From Ifrita kowaldi (taxonomy: Eukaryota; Chordata; Aves; Passeriformes; Cinclosomatidae), in NCBI GenBank assembly GCA_013398055.1, contig VZRS01014210.1:723933-787932 (forward strand): a stretch of 64,000 bases of DNA, in the 5' to 3' direction. Shown here in pieces: positions 45,421 to 58,794 of this stretch. The notes beneath the pieces were generated by a model. It did no database searches, was not told the origin of the DNA, and saw only the letters and a program-made list of their open reading frames with translations. A program made the translations under genes and the position numbers. The number at the start of each line of letters is the position of its first letter. The first letter of the stretch is position 1.

Positions 45421-47640
45421 TTCCAGAACTGACAAGAAGCCGCTGGTCAAATTTCTTCTTTGCTGTATTGCATTTCTCTGCATGCTGATAGAGGTTGCTG
45501 CTGCAATACTTCTTAAACTTAGCATTTTTCTACGTCTACGTGCTCCAAATCTGCTGTTATGTGCTCTTAAGAAGTTTTGCATGATGATGGATAATGACTT
45601 GGATATGACACTTGTGCTGATGCGCTGATTTTGACAGGAGAACTACCAAGGTGCCTTGGACTAGATCAGGTATTGTAAGACTAAATTTGTAAAAGGAGAT
45701 GCATAGTATCTTTCTGAGCAGGGATTTTTTTTTCAGGTTTATGCTTTAGAGAGGGAGTTAAAAATCTTGATTATGACTTTCTGAAAAGTAGCACTTTTGT
45801 TGACGAAGTGTAGAAAATCCTTCCTGCATGAAAATAAGTACAGTTGTGATTAAAAGAACAGTTTTGCCACATCTGCTACTACATGATGATCTGTTATGAA
45901 ATTACACCATCTGCCATCCTTTACTTCCTTCACGCCACCAGGAAATCATGTTGGACTTCCCGAAGCCTGCAAAAAAACCCTTCATGCCACAACCTGTGTG
46001 TGATCTTTGTTACAAATGTAGAAGCAGCTATGTGTTTATGTGTTATACACCAAGGTGCTGGGGAGGGTTCTAACTTTCTCCAATCCTCTTTGGATTTTGT
46101 GCCTTTAGCTTTGTGTGCCATTTGTTATTTTACACCATGTCAGTCCCTGGGGAGTTTTGTGGTAACTTTGGGTTGCAATGCAGTGTTGCAAATCTGTGTG
46201 CAGACGCTGTGGATTTCTACAAATGGAACATTTTACCTGGAAAGATGACTCTTAAGGTTGCAGCCTAGTTAGAGTGATTTCTGTTCAGTGCATTCGCTGC
46301 TTTTGGGTTCCCAGGATGTTCTGACAGGGAGCACTGTGATGTAACATAACAGACCTTTGGTTTGTCTCCCTTTTTCTAATCTTTTGTGTGAAATGTGTTG
46401 TTCACTTATTCTTGGAAGTTGCAGTGCTTGCATTAAGCTTCTTCAACATGTACAAAGCAGTGATGCTAGCTTGAAGATTTAGATTACTGTTCTTTATCAG
46501 TTGCCACAATTGATTTAGGATGTACTGTTGTTCCTTCTAGACACTTTTGTGGATTGTGTCTTAAATATCGGATAAGTTCCTTGAAATATTAGCGTAAGCA
46601 GCAGTCTAGCGTAAAGGGGCAAATGTTACTTTTGAAACAGTAAGGATGGTAGCTGTTTTCAGTTGGTCTTCAGAGTTTTGTATGTATCAAAACCCATTTT
46701 ATTTATCATGTAATTTAACACGGGAGGAACTTATGCAAATTCAAAATACAAATTTAAAAGCCCGTATTGGGAAACTTGATACGAAGAGTTAATGTTAAGC
46801 TTCTATAAATTAGCCTATGGAAGTTAACAAATGACAGATTTGAATCGACTTGTTTAACTGTGATTAGGCTTCCTTGAGAATGTGAAATATGATACAATGT
46901 ATAATGGGACAATTATACTTTGTATTTGCTGAAGGGGAGCCTTGCCTAGTTAAGTGCATGAGAGAGCTGGTGCGAGATAACTGTTGTGGTTTTATTTCCT
47001 GGATTACAACACAATGTGTGACCTTGTAAATTTTCTTAAGATTGATATGATGATGCTGATGTCCCCAAAAGCAAAGCTAGATCAGATGTGTTAATTTTTG
47101 GGTCCTTAATAATCAGAGATTATTGATTTTGTGTGAGTTATCTTCTTATTAAAGTGTTTTTGCTTTTCTTGTGGCCAGTGTATGTCATCTGTTTAATAGT
47201 GACTCCCTAGCTTCAGCAGTGACATTCGTCTTCGTTCTGTTCTTTGTGCTAGAGGAGGCATGAAACTAACCTGATCCTGATGCCTGACACCCTTGCAATC
47301 TCTTCAGAGACTGGTTTTAGTAAACTTGACACCTGTGTTTAATAATGGAAACAAACAAATTTGTTGTAGAGTGTGGTGGAAAACGCTTGATCTGCTTGTT
47401 TGCTGCTTGTGTAGTTTGTTCACGTAATGTTTTAGGAGATGCCTGTGCATGTCGTTGTCATGGATGAATTTGAACGGTAACTGTGTAAAGAGCCTAGTCT
47501 CCCTGACATTTGGATGTTCACGTATTTAGCTGCTAAAGTAAATGAATAGCTAAATTATTTTGTTTATATGTACATCTGACCTCTACAAGAAAGGAGGCTA
47601 AGCTTCGAAATAGACTGAAAGATACACATCAATGTTTCTC

Positions 47641-47682
47641 TTAATGTTCCCTTAACATTAAATGTTCTGCACTTAATGTTAA
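47641..47682. repeat. inverted repeat TTAACATTAA / TTAATGTTAA
   Basis: There is a perfect 10-bp inverted repeat (47652-47661 and 47673-47682) around an 11-bp centre, with a third partial copy TTAATGTT at 47641. It would form a short AT-rich hairpin. Function unknown. Confidence 0.75.
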
Positions 47683-50183
47683 ATCTGCCCTCCTTGAGTG
47701 ATGCCTTAGTGAGTACTGCAAGATTATTCTCCTTGCTGTGTGATTCTACCGTGCCAAAAAACAAAGGAGAATAGGAAATAATTGATTCTCTAAGGCTTAT
47801 CTTTACTGTGACAAGAATAGATTGAATTTGGCTAATGTGAACTAATTAACATTGAATAAGTTCAACTGCTTCTTCCATTCAAGACAAACCTTCAGTGATT
47901 GCTACCCCTCTCTCATCCTTTTAGTGAGTATCATGACTGGCTACTCTTCCCCAAGCCTTGTTTCATGTCGCTGGCAGTATATTGTTAGTTCTCAGAGCAG
48001 CAGCAAAGTACAAAAATAAGGAGTGTAACACCGAAAGCGGGAGGGCCCTTCAGTTCTGGTGATTGTTGGGAGTATATGAACAGGATTTAGGACAGAGGTA
48101 AGATTTTTTTTCTCTTTCCTGATGCTTGTAATGCAGCTTCAGTCTCTGACAGAAGTGGTAAGAGATGTGCACCGTCCCTGCACGTTCTTCCCAGACAGGC
48201 AGTAACAATGGATTCCACAGGCCTCTGATGAAGTGTCGAGTTGCACGGAGGTGTGCTGAGCACGTAGAACTGATAACGTGATGTGAGAGACAAACAAGGA
48301 AATGAATAGTTTGTAATCAGGTTTAGCTGTCCTAAAAATTCCAGGAGGAACTTACAGGCACAAATAATGGTACCACTGTTCTTTGTGTTTCTGGACACTT
48401 GGTTGTCAGGGAATTCTTGCATAGTAATAGTAGTGGTAGGAGCAGGCTTCGAAGGTCTGAGACATGCACTGCAGCCTCCTTCCTAGTAACTTCCCATCCT
48501 ATTTCTTCCCTTTCCCTGATACATTTGGCTCTGAGGAGGAAGGAAGATGTTCTCTGTGCCAGTGTGAAAATCCAGCTCATGGGAGGGTGCACTGTTGACT
48601 TTGAAAAGTGTGGTGGGAGATGGAGTCTTGCTGACAGGCCCTCTTGGGTTTGCTTTATCAGCTTGGAGGAATGCTTTGTATATGCACAACAAATTTAATA
48701 CTGATGTTTGTTACTTAACCTGATACTTGTGTAGCTGATTTTGCAACTTCAAAATGAATGTGTTGTAAGGAAGAAGTGATTCCATTTAAAAGCATCCTGG
48801 CAATGGAAATATAGGACTCGTTCCCCCAAGGCAGCTTTTTCTTTTTCCCTCTCTCTCAAAGTATTGAAATATACTTGGGACTAAGACAGTGTGATGCTAT
48901 TTTCTTGTTCTCTATTGCATTTCTCTCTACATCAGCATTGAACTAATTTTAAGAAATATATACTCTGCATGAAGTACTTTTGCCAAAACCCATGTTAATA
49001 CAATTTGAGCTTGTCAGTTTGAATGTGGTTTTTGAAACATCTCCAGGTATGTTCTGTTGATGTCTCCTTAAAAAAATCAAGTCACTATTCTGTCATCTGT
49101 TGCTCTATGTTATTTTCAACTCTAATTCTGGAAAGGCAGCCAAAGAGATAAAGCTTTGGGAAGAGATTTTCCAAAGGTATTTCAGGACCCTTATCCTTTT
49201 TACTCCTTTTTTTTTTTTAATGTCTGTTTCCAAGGGAACTGAAGAGACATAAACAGGCAAAACTGACTCACTTCTGGTTGCAGGTTTTTAGTCTGCTTGC
49301 ATTTCCATGGAAACCAGTCATGCACCAAAAATGCTAAATTAATCAAAAGCAATCAAACCATTATTAATAATATAAATACTGGCTTATCTCTTTCAAAGTG
49401 AAATGATACTTTAGTCAATTCATGTATTAGGGTCTAACAACGTACTGAAGAAATGGATCTTCTTGCAAGGGTTTGGAATGTGCATGCTGTTTCTCAGGTG
49501 GCTAAAGCCTCATGGGTGTGTGGTGGTATCCAGGGTGGGTACGGCTGTTGAGTCTTGGGTTACTGGGGTGTCATTTGTTCTGCGTCAAGGGAGTGGATCT
49601 TATGTACACTGACATCTGACTTCCTTCTGTTCTTTGTTTAACGAAGAACCAATGTAAAGACATTCAGTTGGTGTATGAACAACTAGGCCATGGAGACAAA
49701 CTTGTCCTCTTTGTGGAGAGAGTCACGTAATGGTTTTGTGTTCTGCTGTGACTGTCCTACTTGCCTTTGCCACAAGATGGGAATGCAGGAGTGCTCCTAT
49801 AAAAAATAACAACTCCGGGCCAGCTCAGCTTGGCACTGGGAACATAAATCTGATGAAAGTGGTTTGAGCTGGGATGGCTGAATTAATGGTTAGGTGGCTG
49901 AGGGAGCGTATTTTTTTACAAGGCATTCACACTGCTTTTGTGAGGGGTAGCAAGCAAATGGTGATGGTAACCATTTTAATTGCTCTCTATCTGTGGCGTT
50001 AGCTTTAGTGGGGCCTGTGTATGAGTGTGTGTTCTTTAAAGTAGACTTCATTGCTGTTTCCTCTGCTTCCCAGGCTGGAAAGCCTGAGAAACTAACCTTG
50101 TGGGCATTACTTTGTTAAAAAAGACTGCTTTGGACAGTATTGTGCAGCTCCCTAAGCTTCCTGAAACATTTAACATTTGCTTC

Positions 50184-50209
50184 TTTTTTTTTTTTTTTTT
50201 TTTTTTTTT
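50184..50209. repeat. 26-T homopolymer
   Basis: An uninterrupted run of 26 T. It could be slippage or the reverse-strand tail of an old retrocopy, but no retrocopy body is recognised next to it. Confidence 0.9.
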
Positions 50210-53034
50210 GCTTTGAAGGAAGAGACTGGGTATAGCACTGAGATGGATTATTGTGAATTATGTAATGTTTGAGTTATTAGTAACTTCAAGGTTTGTTTCA
50301 TCTACTCAGCTGTAGTATGCGTTAGTGCTGTACTTTCTGCACCAAAATTGAGAACAAATGCTTAGAAAGTTCTCATAACATGGATCCAGCTACAGTTTTA
50401 AGGATGTGTTTGCTAGTTTTCAGATGCTTTAGAGATTTGAGGATCACAGTGATGCTTTTTTTAAATGCTAAAAATAGCAAGTAATGTTATTGAGGCAGCA
50501 GTGAATATTAGAAACAAAGATGTAAAAATAGAAGTTAAAATGAGTTGTCTGGTAAAGTAGCTTAACTTTTCTAAGGTTTCTCATATTGGGCTGAAGTATT
50601 CCACTTGAGTTCAGCTTAAAACTTAAAGCTATAGTGTGCTAACTATGGTGGATAATCCTCTTATCTGTGCAGAACACAGGAAAAATGGGTTTGGTGCCCA
50701 GAAATTGTCGCTGCTCAAGTTACTTTGTGCTCCCTCTTAGCCTGCCAGAATAAGGAGCATGGCTAAACTTAAACTGCAGCAACTCCAGGACACTCAGTTG
50801 TGGTAGTATCTTTCACAGCTTATCTTCACAGTAATAGTGCCACCAATTTCTCTCTTGGCTGGAAGCTGGGGTGTGTGTGTTCCTGATTGCTCTTGCTCCG
50901 ACTGCTGGAGGTAACTGCACAGAACTGCCTGCCCAGCTCACCCGAAGCAGCTGCCTGTGTGCCACCAGGACAGAAGACACAGTCTGCTCAGTGGATGTGA
51001 ATCAGAACTTATGAGAGTCAAAATAAAAATTAAAAAAATTCACGAGTGCCTCTCTGTCTTTTAGAAGGCAGCAAGACACAGGACAGACAAGGAGCACAGG
51101 GGAATGAATAAAAGTGCCTCATCTTTTTCTCATCTGTTGCTGCCTATTTTGTGAAATACCCAGTGTTACTTTGTGACCCTGCTGTCTCTCCAGGAGTTCT
51201 GAGTGCTGCTAATAATGTTAACAGTGCAGGACAAAACTCTGCAGGGGCAGCGGGAAATGATGCATGACAGAGCTGTTGGGAGAGGGAGCAAGTATAATGT
51301 GCCTTGTGCTTGGGATTTCTCCTGAGGAGGAAACTCCCTGAACACTCTTCTTCTTTTAGGAACATGTAAGGAGCAGTTCAGTGAGGGGCATTAAGGGCAT
51401 AGCACCCTTAGCATGTTGTGGATCGAGGGGTGGCTATAGTACTGTACTTGTACTATCTTTGTTTTGGCTTTTTTGGGTTGCTGGTTACTTCTGGACCAGT
51501 GCTGACTTTTTAGCAAGATTGAAAAGTAAGGTGCAAGAATACTTCTCTATCTCCCTACACATGGCTGGGCCTCAGTTTTGCATTTTGAAATAGTAAGTTG
51601 CTCTTGCTTCTCTTGACAGCGACTGTCTTGATGCTGTTTGAGTCCCTTTCTATTTGCCCCTCTCTTCCATTTGTGTCATTAGCTGATGGGTACAATTGAG
51701 GAACTTGTCTGGTTTAAAACAGAGTGTGATTTTTGTTTGTTTCACTTAGTTGACCTCAACCTGACTTAGTGTTTCACTTGCTTCGCTTGTTCAACTCATG
51801 TGCATTTTCTCCCAAGCCTCCCCACACATTTTTGGGAAGGGTATGTTCCTGTGACTTTGGATGGGTGAACTGGGAGAGTGTTCATAAGGAACAGTGTTCA
51901 GTGTCTTACATGCAGCCGAAGTGCTGCATGTGTCCTCTGATACCGTTTTCCAGAGGTCAAAGTCAGCAGTTTTCCATATTCTGGAAAGGTACATTGCAGT
52001 GGAAGCACTTTACCTCTGGTAGCAATTGCTCTGCAGCTGATTGCTTTCAGAGGCAAAAGGATTTATTCATCTCAGCTGACTGTGAACTCCTTAGCAATGC
52101 GTTCAGCTGGAAACAATACTTCCTTGTGAGGGCTGTCTCATCCGTGTTACTGAGTGGTTCTCTGCCTCTCCTTCTCCTCACCATGCATCCCCTGGTGCAC
52201 AAAGCACTCACCTCTGACCTGCAGCATTGCAGCACTGGCTGTAGTGATTCAGGTATTGCCAACCTTGATGGGAGCTCCCCCCCACCACTCATTTGATAGA
52301 ATAGATCACACTTTTTCCACTGAGTTTGATGCAGTCAGGCTGGCTTTGGGCACCTTCCGTGCCCATTTCAATTCTGCTTCATATCAGTCTACTGATGTTG
52401 GGACAAAGGAGGTAATTTGTGATTTGTCTCAAGCTGGACAGCCGCTGCTGCTGTGATCTGAGCGTGGCCTTGGTACTGATTCTGACCGTGCCTGTCACAC
52501 CTAGGGATGTTTTTCAGAGGAGATTTTTCCTAGTTTGTTTTCTTCTGTCAACACTGTCACTATAACATCTCATATATTGTCATTGCAGTCTGGGTTTACA
52601 TCACAGCGTCAGGCTGAGGCAATAAAGCAGCCAAACAACCTGAGTATGACTTGCAAGGACAAGTGCACTTGGGTCATGAGGTATAGTTCTCTATGAATTA
52701 CGTATCTCTTCTGCACTTCAGAAGGAATGTAGTTGTGCATCCAGGCAAAAAGTAATTTGTTCTATGCATGCATATCCTGAATAGACGTTTGAACCTGAGG
52801 TAGCTGATTTCAAGTGGTTACTCCTTCATGGCAGTAGGTGATTATATTGCTCTTGTGTGCAGTGCTTTCCTGAGGAATTAACAGTGTGTGGGGATAGTGC
52901 CGAAATTCTAGTCAGGTACAGAAACTACGGGATGTTTCTCAACCAGTTCTTGGTATTTTGCATAACCAAAGGCCTCAACAATCCAAGAAATGTGTATCTC
53001 TGAAGGTCAGAATTTGGCATTTCTTGCTCAGTTC

Positions 53035-53035
<1 letters not shown>

Positions 53036-53082
<47 letters not shown>
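53036..53082. repeat. 47-A homopolymer followed by GGGG
   Basis: An uninterrupted run of 47 A, with an ambiguous base N at 53111 shortly after. No retrogene body is recognisable upstream. The true length is uncertain because such runs are error-prone in sequencing. Confidence 0.9.
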
Positions 53083-53085
<3 letters not shown>

Positions 53086-53755
53086 GTAAATTCTTGAGCT
53101 CTCAGCATCTNGAATGGGTTAAAATCAGCTATTTCCATTCTTAAGGGCTTATAAACATACATGTTTCTTGTCTTTGACTTTTTTCATATCCCACTAGGAT
53201 CCCTCCTACTTTACTCAGTCCCTGTTGCAGCATGTCACTTTTCCACAGTTGTTACCTTGTGGGTTTCAGTGTTTGGACACTGATTAAACATGTGAGTCAT
53301 CAGAGCTGCAGCAGTGCAGGAAGTGTACTCCTTAATCACTCACAGAACAAAAAGAGTTAGTAACTACAGAGAAGTTTAACTGATATCTTTTGTAACTACT
53401 ATGAGTGTGCATGTTCCAAGGACTATCTTCTTTCAAAGCACTATGGACAGATGCATGTATGCTTTAAAAGAAGCAGGGGTACAAGATGGTGCAGAAATCA
53501 ATAAAAGCTGGGTTTTCCCAACAGATAAGTAGCTGATGACTTCCTGCTTCTGAAGGCTTACCTTTACTGTTACAAAGTAAATAATTTATGAGTTCAGTTG
53601 CATCTTTCTGTCTCTATTACAAGTTAATAAATCTCAGAGTAGCTATAAAATACTATGTTAATATTGTTTCTCAACGGTAATTGTGCCCAGAGACCCTAAT
53701 AAAAAAATGTACTGAGACGCATTTCTTAGGATGAAGGGTGATGAATAGACTTGAC

Positions 53756-53880
53756 TCAGGAAGGCAGAGGAAGCTGAGGCACAGGAAAGTCAAATTTTTC
53801 CACGTCACGCAGCAGCTCAAGGGCAGAGCTATGAATAGAATAAAGGTCTCAAGGTTTGTCATCTCAGTCCAGTTGGCCAA
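53756..53880 (-). mobile_element. MIR-like tRNA-derived SINE fragment, antisense
   Basis: The succession 'gaggaagctgaggcacagg', 'cacgcagcagctcaagggca', 'gagctatgaatagaataaag' and 'ggtctc...cagtccagttgg' follows the reverse complement of MIR/CORE-SINE consensus (ctgaggcacagagag...cacacagcaagt...gcagagctgggaatagaacc). It is old and diverged. Confidence 0.6.
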
Positions 53881-54914
53881 ATGAGACTCACTGTCCTATA
53901 ATTACACGTTCTACATCTGTAGTTCAGGAGGGCAGCAATATGTTGAAATTGCTTGCTTGGGGCAGAAGTCATCTGTAGATGCTTGTAAAAACACAGGCAG
54001 TATTTCAGAGTTATTAATAATAAAATGGTCTGCATGGGCAGTGCTGGTGGAGTGACGTAGGTACTGTAATTAGGGTATGATGTGGCTACTGTGAGCTGCT
54101 GCCAGAAGCTGCCTCAGATGCATCAGTGCAAGTGCCTCCAGAACTAAGTGTACAACCTGAACTGTTGTGAATGCTGGTTTGGGGCTTTTCAGCCTTCAGA
54201 TTTGCCTCGTCGAAGGCTCTGTACTTCATGCTTTCTAGCTGCTTCAATACCAGGGAGTATTTTTTTAATAGTGGAAAAGTTTAATTTTGCTCTCCATATG
54301 TAAGCACAGGACTCTCTGTTCTTCTGTTTAAACTTTAAAAAAATATATGTTTGGGCACAGACTAAACTTCTAGAATTTCTGCTCAAGCAGTGAAAGACTG
54401 AGCTTTCAGAAAGAGAGGAATAACGAAACAGTTCAGGCTGTTTTAACCATAGCAATCACTAATGCTCTGGGTATAATTAGAAACCTAATTACTGTGAATT
54501 TACTTGCAAAGACTTTTCAGCCTTTTGAGACTTGCCCCACACAATTCTATCAGGTTCCAAGTGGAGCATGGGCGGTTCTCCATTAAGCTGCTAGAAAATT
54601 AGTAATGCTGCTTTTTTTGCTAGCACTGCTGCTATAATCTCTGTTTAAAAGTGCCTTATCTGAACAATGGAAAGGCCTTTATTATTTTTCATTATGATTC
54701 ATTTTAACATTATTTTCTATATCTTTGAGTCCAGAGCCTTTGTGTTTGGGTCAGGTACTTCATTAGAAGCAAAAGCCTGAGTTAATGCAATGTAAAGACT
54801 GCAAATTGAATTACAGTGGAAAAATGTGTTAGTTTTGATTGAATTTTCTAATTTTGCCTCACATTTAACAATACTTCAAATATAGTTTGAATATTTCTAA
54901 ACTTTTGAAAGATA

Positions 54915-55153
54915 GGTTTATGCGTTGGTTTAGATTAGGTATGAGGAAGCAATTCTTCACTATGAGGGTGGTGAGGCGCTGGAACAGGTTGCCTGGAGAA
55001 GTTGTGGATCCCCCGTCCCTGGATGTGTTCAAGGCCAGGCTGGGGCATTGAGCAGCCTGGTCTAGTGGAAGGTGTCCCCTGCCCACGGTTTAGGAATTGT
55101 GACTAGATGATCTTGTAAGGTTCTTTCTAAGCCAAACCATTCTGTGATTCGAA
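54915..55153 (+). mobile_element. CR1 LINE 3' end, sense
   Basis: From 'tttagattaggtatgaggaa' through 'gcgctggaacaggttgcctg' and 'cagcctggtctagtggaagg' to the terminal 'accattctgtgattc'. About 240 bp, 5'-truncated. Confidence 0.93.
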
Positions 55154-56160
55154 AAAGAGGCCTTATTCACATTACAAAAACATTAAAGCTTCAGTACTGT
55201 ATAATAATATATTACTTCTGCTTGCTGTGTATTTTATTTCCCACTAAGTTGGTTTTACAATTACAGCGTATTGTATTATAAAACAGTCCTTCTATGACTA
55301 GAAACTGTGCCATTGTCTGAAAGGACTTTAGGCTGGTGTTTTTTGACCTTTGAATGTCTTGTTTCTTGATGTAGTTACTAAAACTTTTTTTTTTCCCCAA
55401 GAAGAATTAAAAATAGCTCATAAACTAGAGCTAAGTACTCTTTATGCTGTACTCTCCTATGAAAATTACGCTTCCTGTGTAAAAGGATGGGTGGATGGAT
55501 GAAAGACTAGAGAAATCTGCTGTTGTGTAGTGGATTTGCCACTCTTCTGATAAAGTCTTGACGCAGATGCAGAATTCCTTCTTAATGATTAACTCTGACT
55601 TGAGGAAATGGCAGTTGAGAAGGGAGAAGAACCATTAGGGTAAGAGCAAAAAAGTTGGTATTGGGAAGTTCACTCATTTCTAGAAAGCTTTATAATTGTA
55701 ACATAAAAAGAGCTAAGATAAGAATTTTTTACTGCAGGCTTTAATGTAATTTCAGGAATTTAGGGCTTACTTTGATTTTTGTTTAATATGCAAACATGTG
55801 GTCAAAAGGTTTAAAAAAACACCCAAACCATCTTGGCCATCGTGTATTAATTGCTGGTTTTGACATAATTTTGTACTAGTGTAAGTATACTTTGCTCAGC
55901 AGTCGTGTGTTTGTTTGTGCCTTTGCAGGAATGGAATTACCCCATAAGTAGCTTTACTTATCCTTGTCCCCATTCAGTGTTAACTAATCTTGGGATGGTT
56001 TCTTTCTTCAAGGACCTGTTTATAAAAATATCTGAGATGGCTATATTAAAAATTTGTGCTTCTTCCTGTGTGAGCATTTTTTTCATGTTTTATACTTGTC
56101 TGTTTCTATAAGCAGGTTGTTTTTTTTTTTTTTCAAGGCACATCATGCCTCATGCTTAAA

Positions 56161-56212
56161 GGGAAAGTTGCGTGGGGTTTTTTGGGGGGTTTTTTTTGGG
56201 GGTTTTTTTTTG
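56161..56212. repeat. alternating G-run/T-run tract
   Basis: GGGG, GGGGGG and GGGGG runs are separated by 6 and 8 T, with a GGG ten bases earlier and nine T after. This is simple sequence with potential to form a G-quadruplex on the + strand. Confidence 0.75.
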
Positions 56213-56509
56213 TGAGGAATTAAGTTTTTTGTCTGGTTCTATGCTCCTAATTTTTTTCCCAGTTAAATACTTCAGTCTTTGTAAAGACTAAATAACATGA
56301 CAGAGTAGGTAATGTGAAATGTAATTGCCGTGCTGGAAAGTTTCTGCTCAGCTCCTGGCTAAGCAGTTTCTGCACCTCTGGCTTGCGTTCAGACATTCTA
56401 AAAACCTTGTTTGTGTAGTGAATTGGTCCAGGGAACTGATATAGTGTGAAAATACAGGGGCCTTCTCTTCCCTCTCCCTCCACCTCTTTAGGAAATGTTA
56501 TTTTTAATC

Positions 56510-56770
56510 CATCTCGGCCAGACGGACGTGCGTTACCAGGGTTTTCCCTGGAACACCGCGGAGCCCCGCCGGTGAGGAAGGAAGGAAGGGGAGGCTGCAG
56601 AGGCGCCCGGGTACCGCGCGGGGGCAGCAGAGCCCGGGCGCTCCCGCCCGTCACGGCCGCGGCACAGATGCTGGGGAAAAACCCCGAAAAACCCCACAAA
56701 CACAAACCCAGAGCTTTCTTCTTTCCTTCGCGGTTACTGACCGCCATCTGCCGTCCCCTAGGTGAACGTT
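56510..56770. promoter_or_regulatory. small CpG-rich patch inside the ST3GAL3 intron
   Basis: About 26 CpG in 260 bp, in otherwise CpG-poor, AT-rich intron. It includes an exact CTCF-type consensus at 56614-56627 and a YY1-like CCGCCATCT at 56741-56749. It could be an alternative promoter, an insulator or an enhancer. No exon can be assigned. Confidence 0.6.
56614..56627 (+). promoter_or_regulatory. CTCF-consensus match CCGCGCGGGGGCAG
   Basis: The 14 bases match the published-style CTCF core CCGCGNGGNGGCAG at every fixed position. Occupancy is inferred. Confidence 0.6.
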
Positions 56771-58794
56771 AAGGAAACCTTCCATGGAGTCGTTTGGTTT
56801 TACAGTAACTTAATTTGGAGAAACCTTGCTATTTATAGCCACTTATATTTAACAGTCCACTACTGTTGCCCATAGGTATTTTTGTAATCTGATCAAGTCC
56901 CATCTTGTGACAAATTTCTGGTTTTGTCTCCTAACCCTCCTAATCAGAAAGTCTTTCCTAATCAATGGATTTTTTTTCTTTTACATTTAATTGAAATGCT
57001 GTACTTGCCCAAAGAATCTGGAGAGATTACAGAGGAATCTCTGTAAGGTTTTGAGTATCACGTTTGTATTATTGCAGGCAGAAGAAAATACAGACAAATG
57101 TAAAATTCTTAGGAAGTCAGACTTTGTTACTTCATTTATTTACTAACAGCTTGTTCTATTTAAAGAACTTCTGCCAGCTGAGGAGAGAGAAGTAAAGTTC
57201 TTACTATGTAATCTTATCTCATGGGTTGGTGCTGTGGAGAAAATCTGGAGGCTTCTAATCCTGAAAAATTGGAAGATCCAGAAAATCTGCAGATCCTTCT
57301 GCAGTGGTTGAAGCAGAGGAGGAGATTGTAAACACATTTGATAATTTGAATTGTTTTTCATCAGGTAGAATTTATATGGGAACTGAAGACGAAAATATGC
57401 TGGAGTCCTCTGACAAGTGATGATGGCATGTTTATAATTTTTAAAACAACTACTGCTCTTAGTAAAGAAAGAAGTAAAATAAAAACATTGGGAGACAAGT
57501 CTGTGTTGAGAAGCACATCTGTTGTATATGTCTCTCGTGTTCCATGGCAAAATCTGTACAGGTAACCCTGCCCCTGCTCAGGCCCAAGGCACAAGCAGCA
57601 GGATGTCTCAGAAATCTCAATGGGGCTAGCAGGTAATGTTGTTTCTCCCATCCCATTCTCCGATCTTCCTGCAATGTGTGACCTTTGGTTTCCTGAGATA
57701 GGTAGATTATCTTTTCGCATAATAGTGTCTGTTAAGATTTTATGACATAAAGTTGTCTGGCTACTTTGCAAACCTGTATAAGAACTTTTGTTACTGTCTT
57801 CACATGGTATTGAGCTTCCCAGACTAATGATCCTGTGTGAAAAAGCACTCTTAAAGCCTAATTAAAACATAAATGAGTTAAGAAGATGGGGAAATAATTA
57901 ATTTTTCTAGAAATGTTTGATAAAATTGCCCTAAGTGAATGGCAAAGTATTCTATTTTTTTGTGTTTTTAAAAAAGGTGATTAGGAAGACAGGGTAGTGA
58001 ATGTTTAACTCTGGGTAGAAATTACAATGAGACTCTTAAGAATTTACCTGGGTTCAGAAAATAATTTAATATCTACACAGAAGTTGGAAAGACTAAGAAT
58101 GTGTGACTAACCAAGATTTTAGAAAGCCAGATTAGGAAGGAGAATGAATAGTATTTCAAAATATTAAACTGATTTATGTGAGCTTACTCGGAAAGAAATA
58201 TATTGTAATTGAAACTGTGCTCTTCCAAATGTTTCCTATGTTGTAAGCACCTGAAAGATTAAGTGCACATACTGCATTATTTCTTTGAAAGCAACTAATC
58301 TTTGTACTTCTTAGATTTGCACATAGTAACTGTTGATATGAGATCAGCTTGAAGATGAAAGTAGATTTATTCTAGCAAAGCAGGGTGAGATTGTGAATTA
58401 GTCTTGGGAAATATTCAGAATTAGCCATATTCATAAATAGAAATATTAGAAATATTCAGAATCTCCATCTCTATTCTGTTGTTTAAAGCAGATTTTTCTT
58501 TTGATTCTCTCACCTGAGTTATTTGTGTATTTCTCTCTGATTCCATTTAACCATCGTCATTGCAGGCTTAGTAGTAAAAAGAGCTCTTTTACTAAAGGTA
58601 ACTGCATTACACTCTTACATTTGTGTGCCTACATGTGTGATGTGTAAAGAGTGGGGAAAATAACCCTTTCCATCTTATGTGTCCAGATACGGTAAGCTAG
58701 AGAAAAATAAACCTACATGGATTAGTTTTAATGTCCAATTCTTTCAGGTTTAAAATACCTTTAAAAAATCTGAAGTGCTTTTAAGAACAGAGCA

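Noticed and set aside
51769..52296. 175-codon open frame (+) in the ST3GAL3 intron
   Set aside because: No domain, no conserved pattern, no matching splice sites of the right phase for ST3GAL3.
56247..56747. 166-codon open frame (-) across the intronic CpG patch
   Set aside because: Its central part is the GC-rich patch and its ends are AT-rich with unrelated composition. It is explained by base composition.
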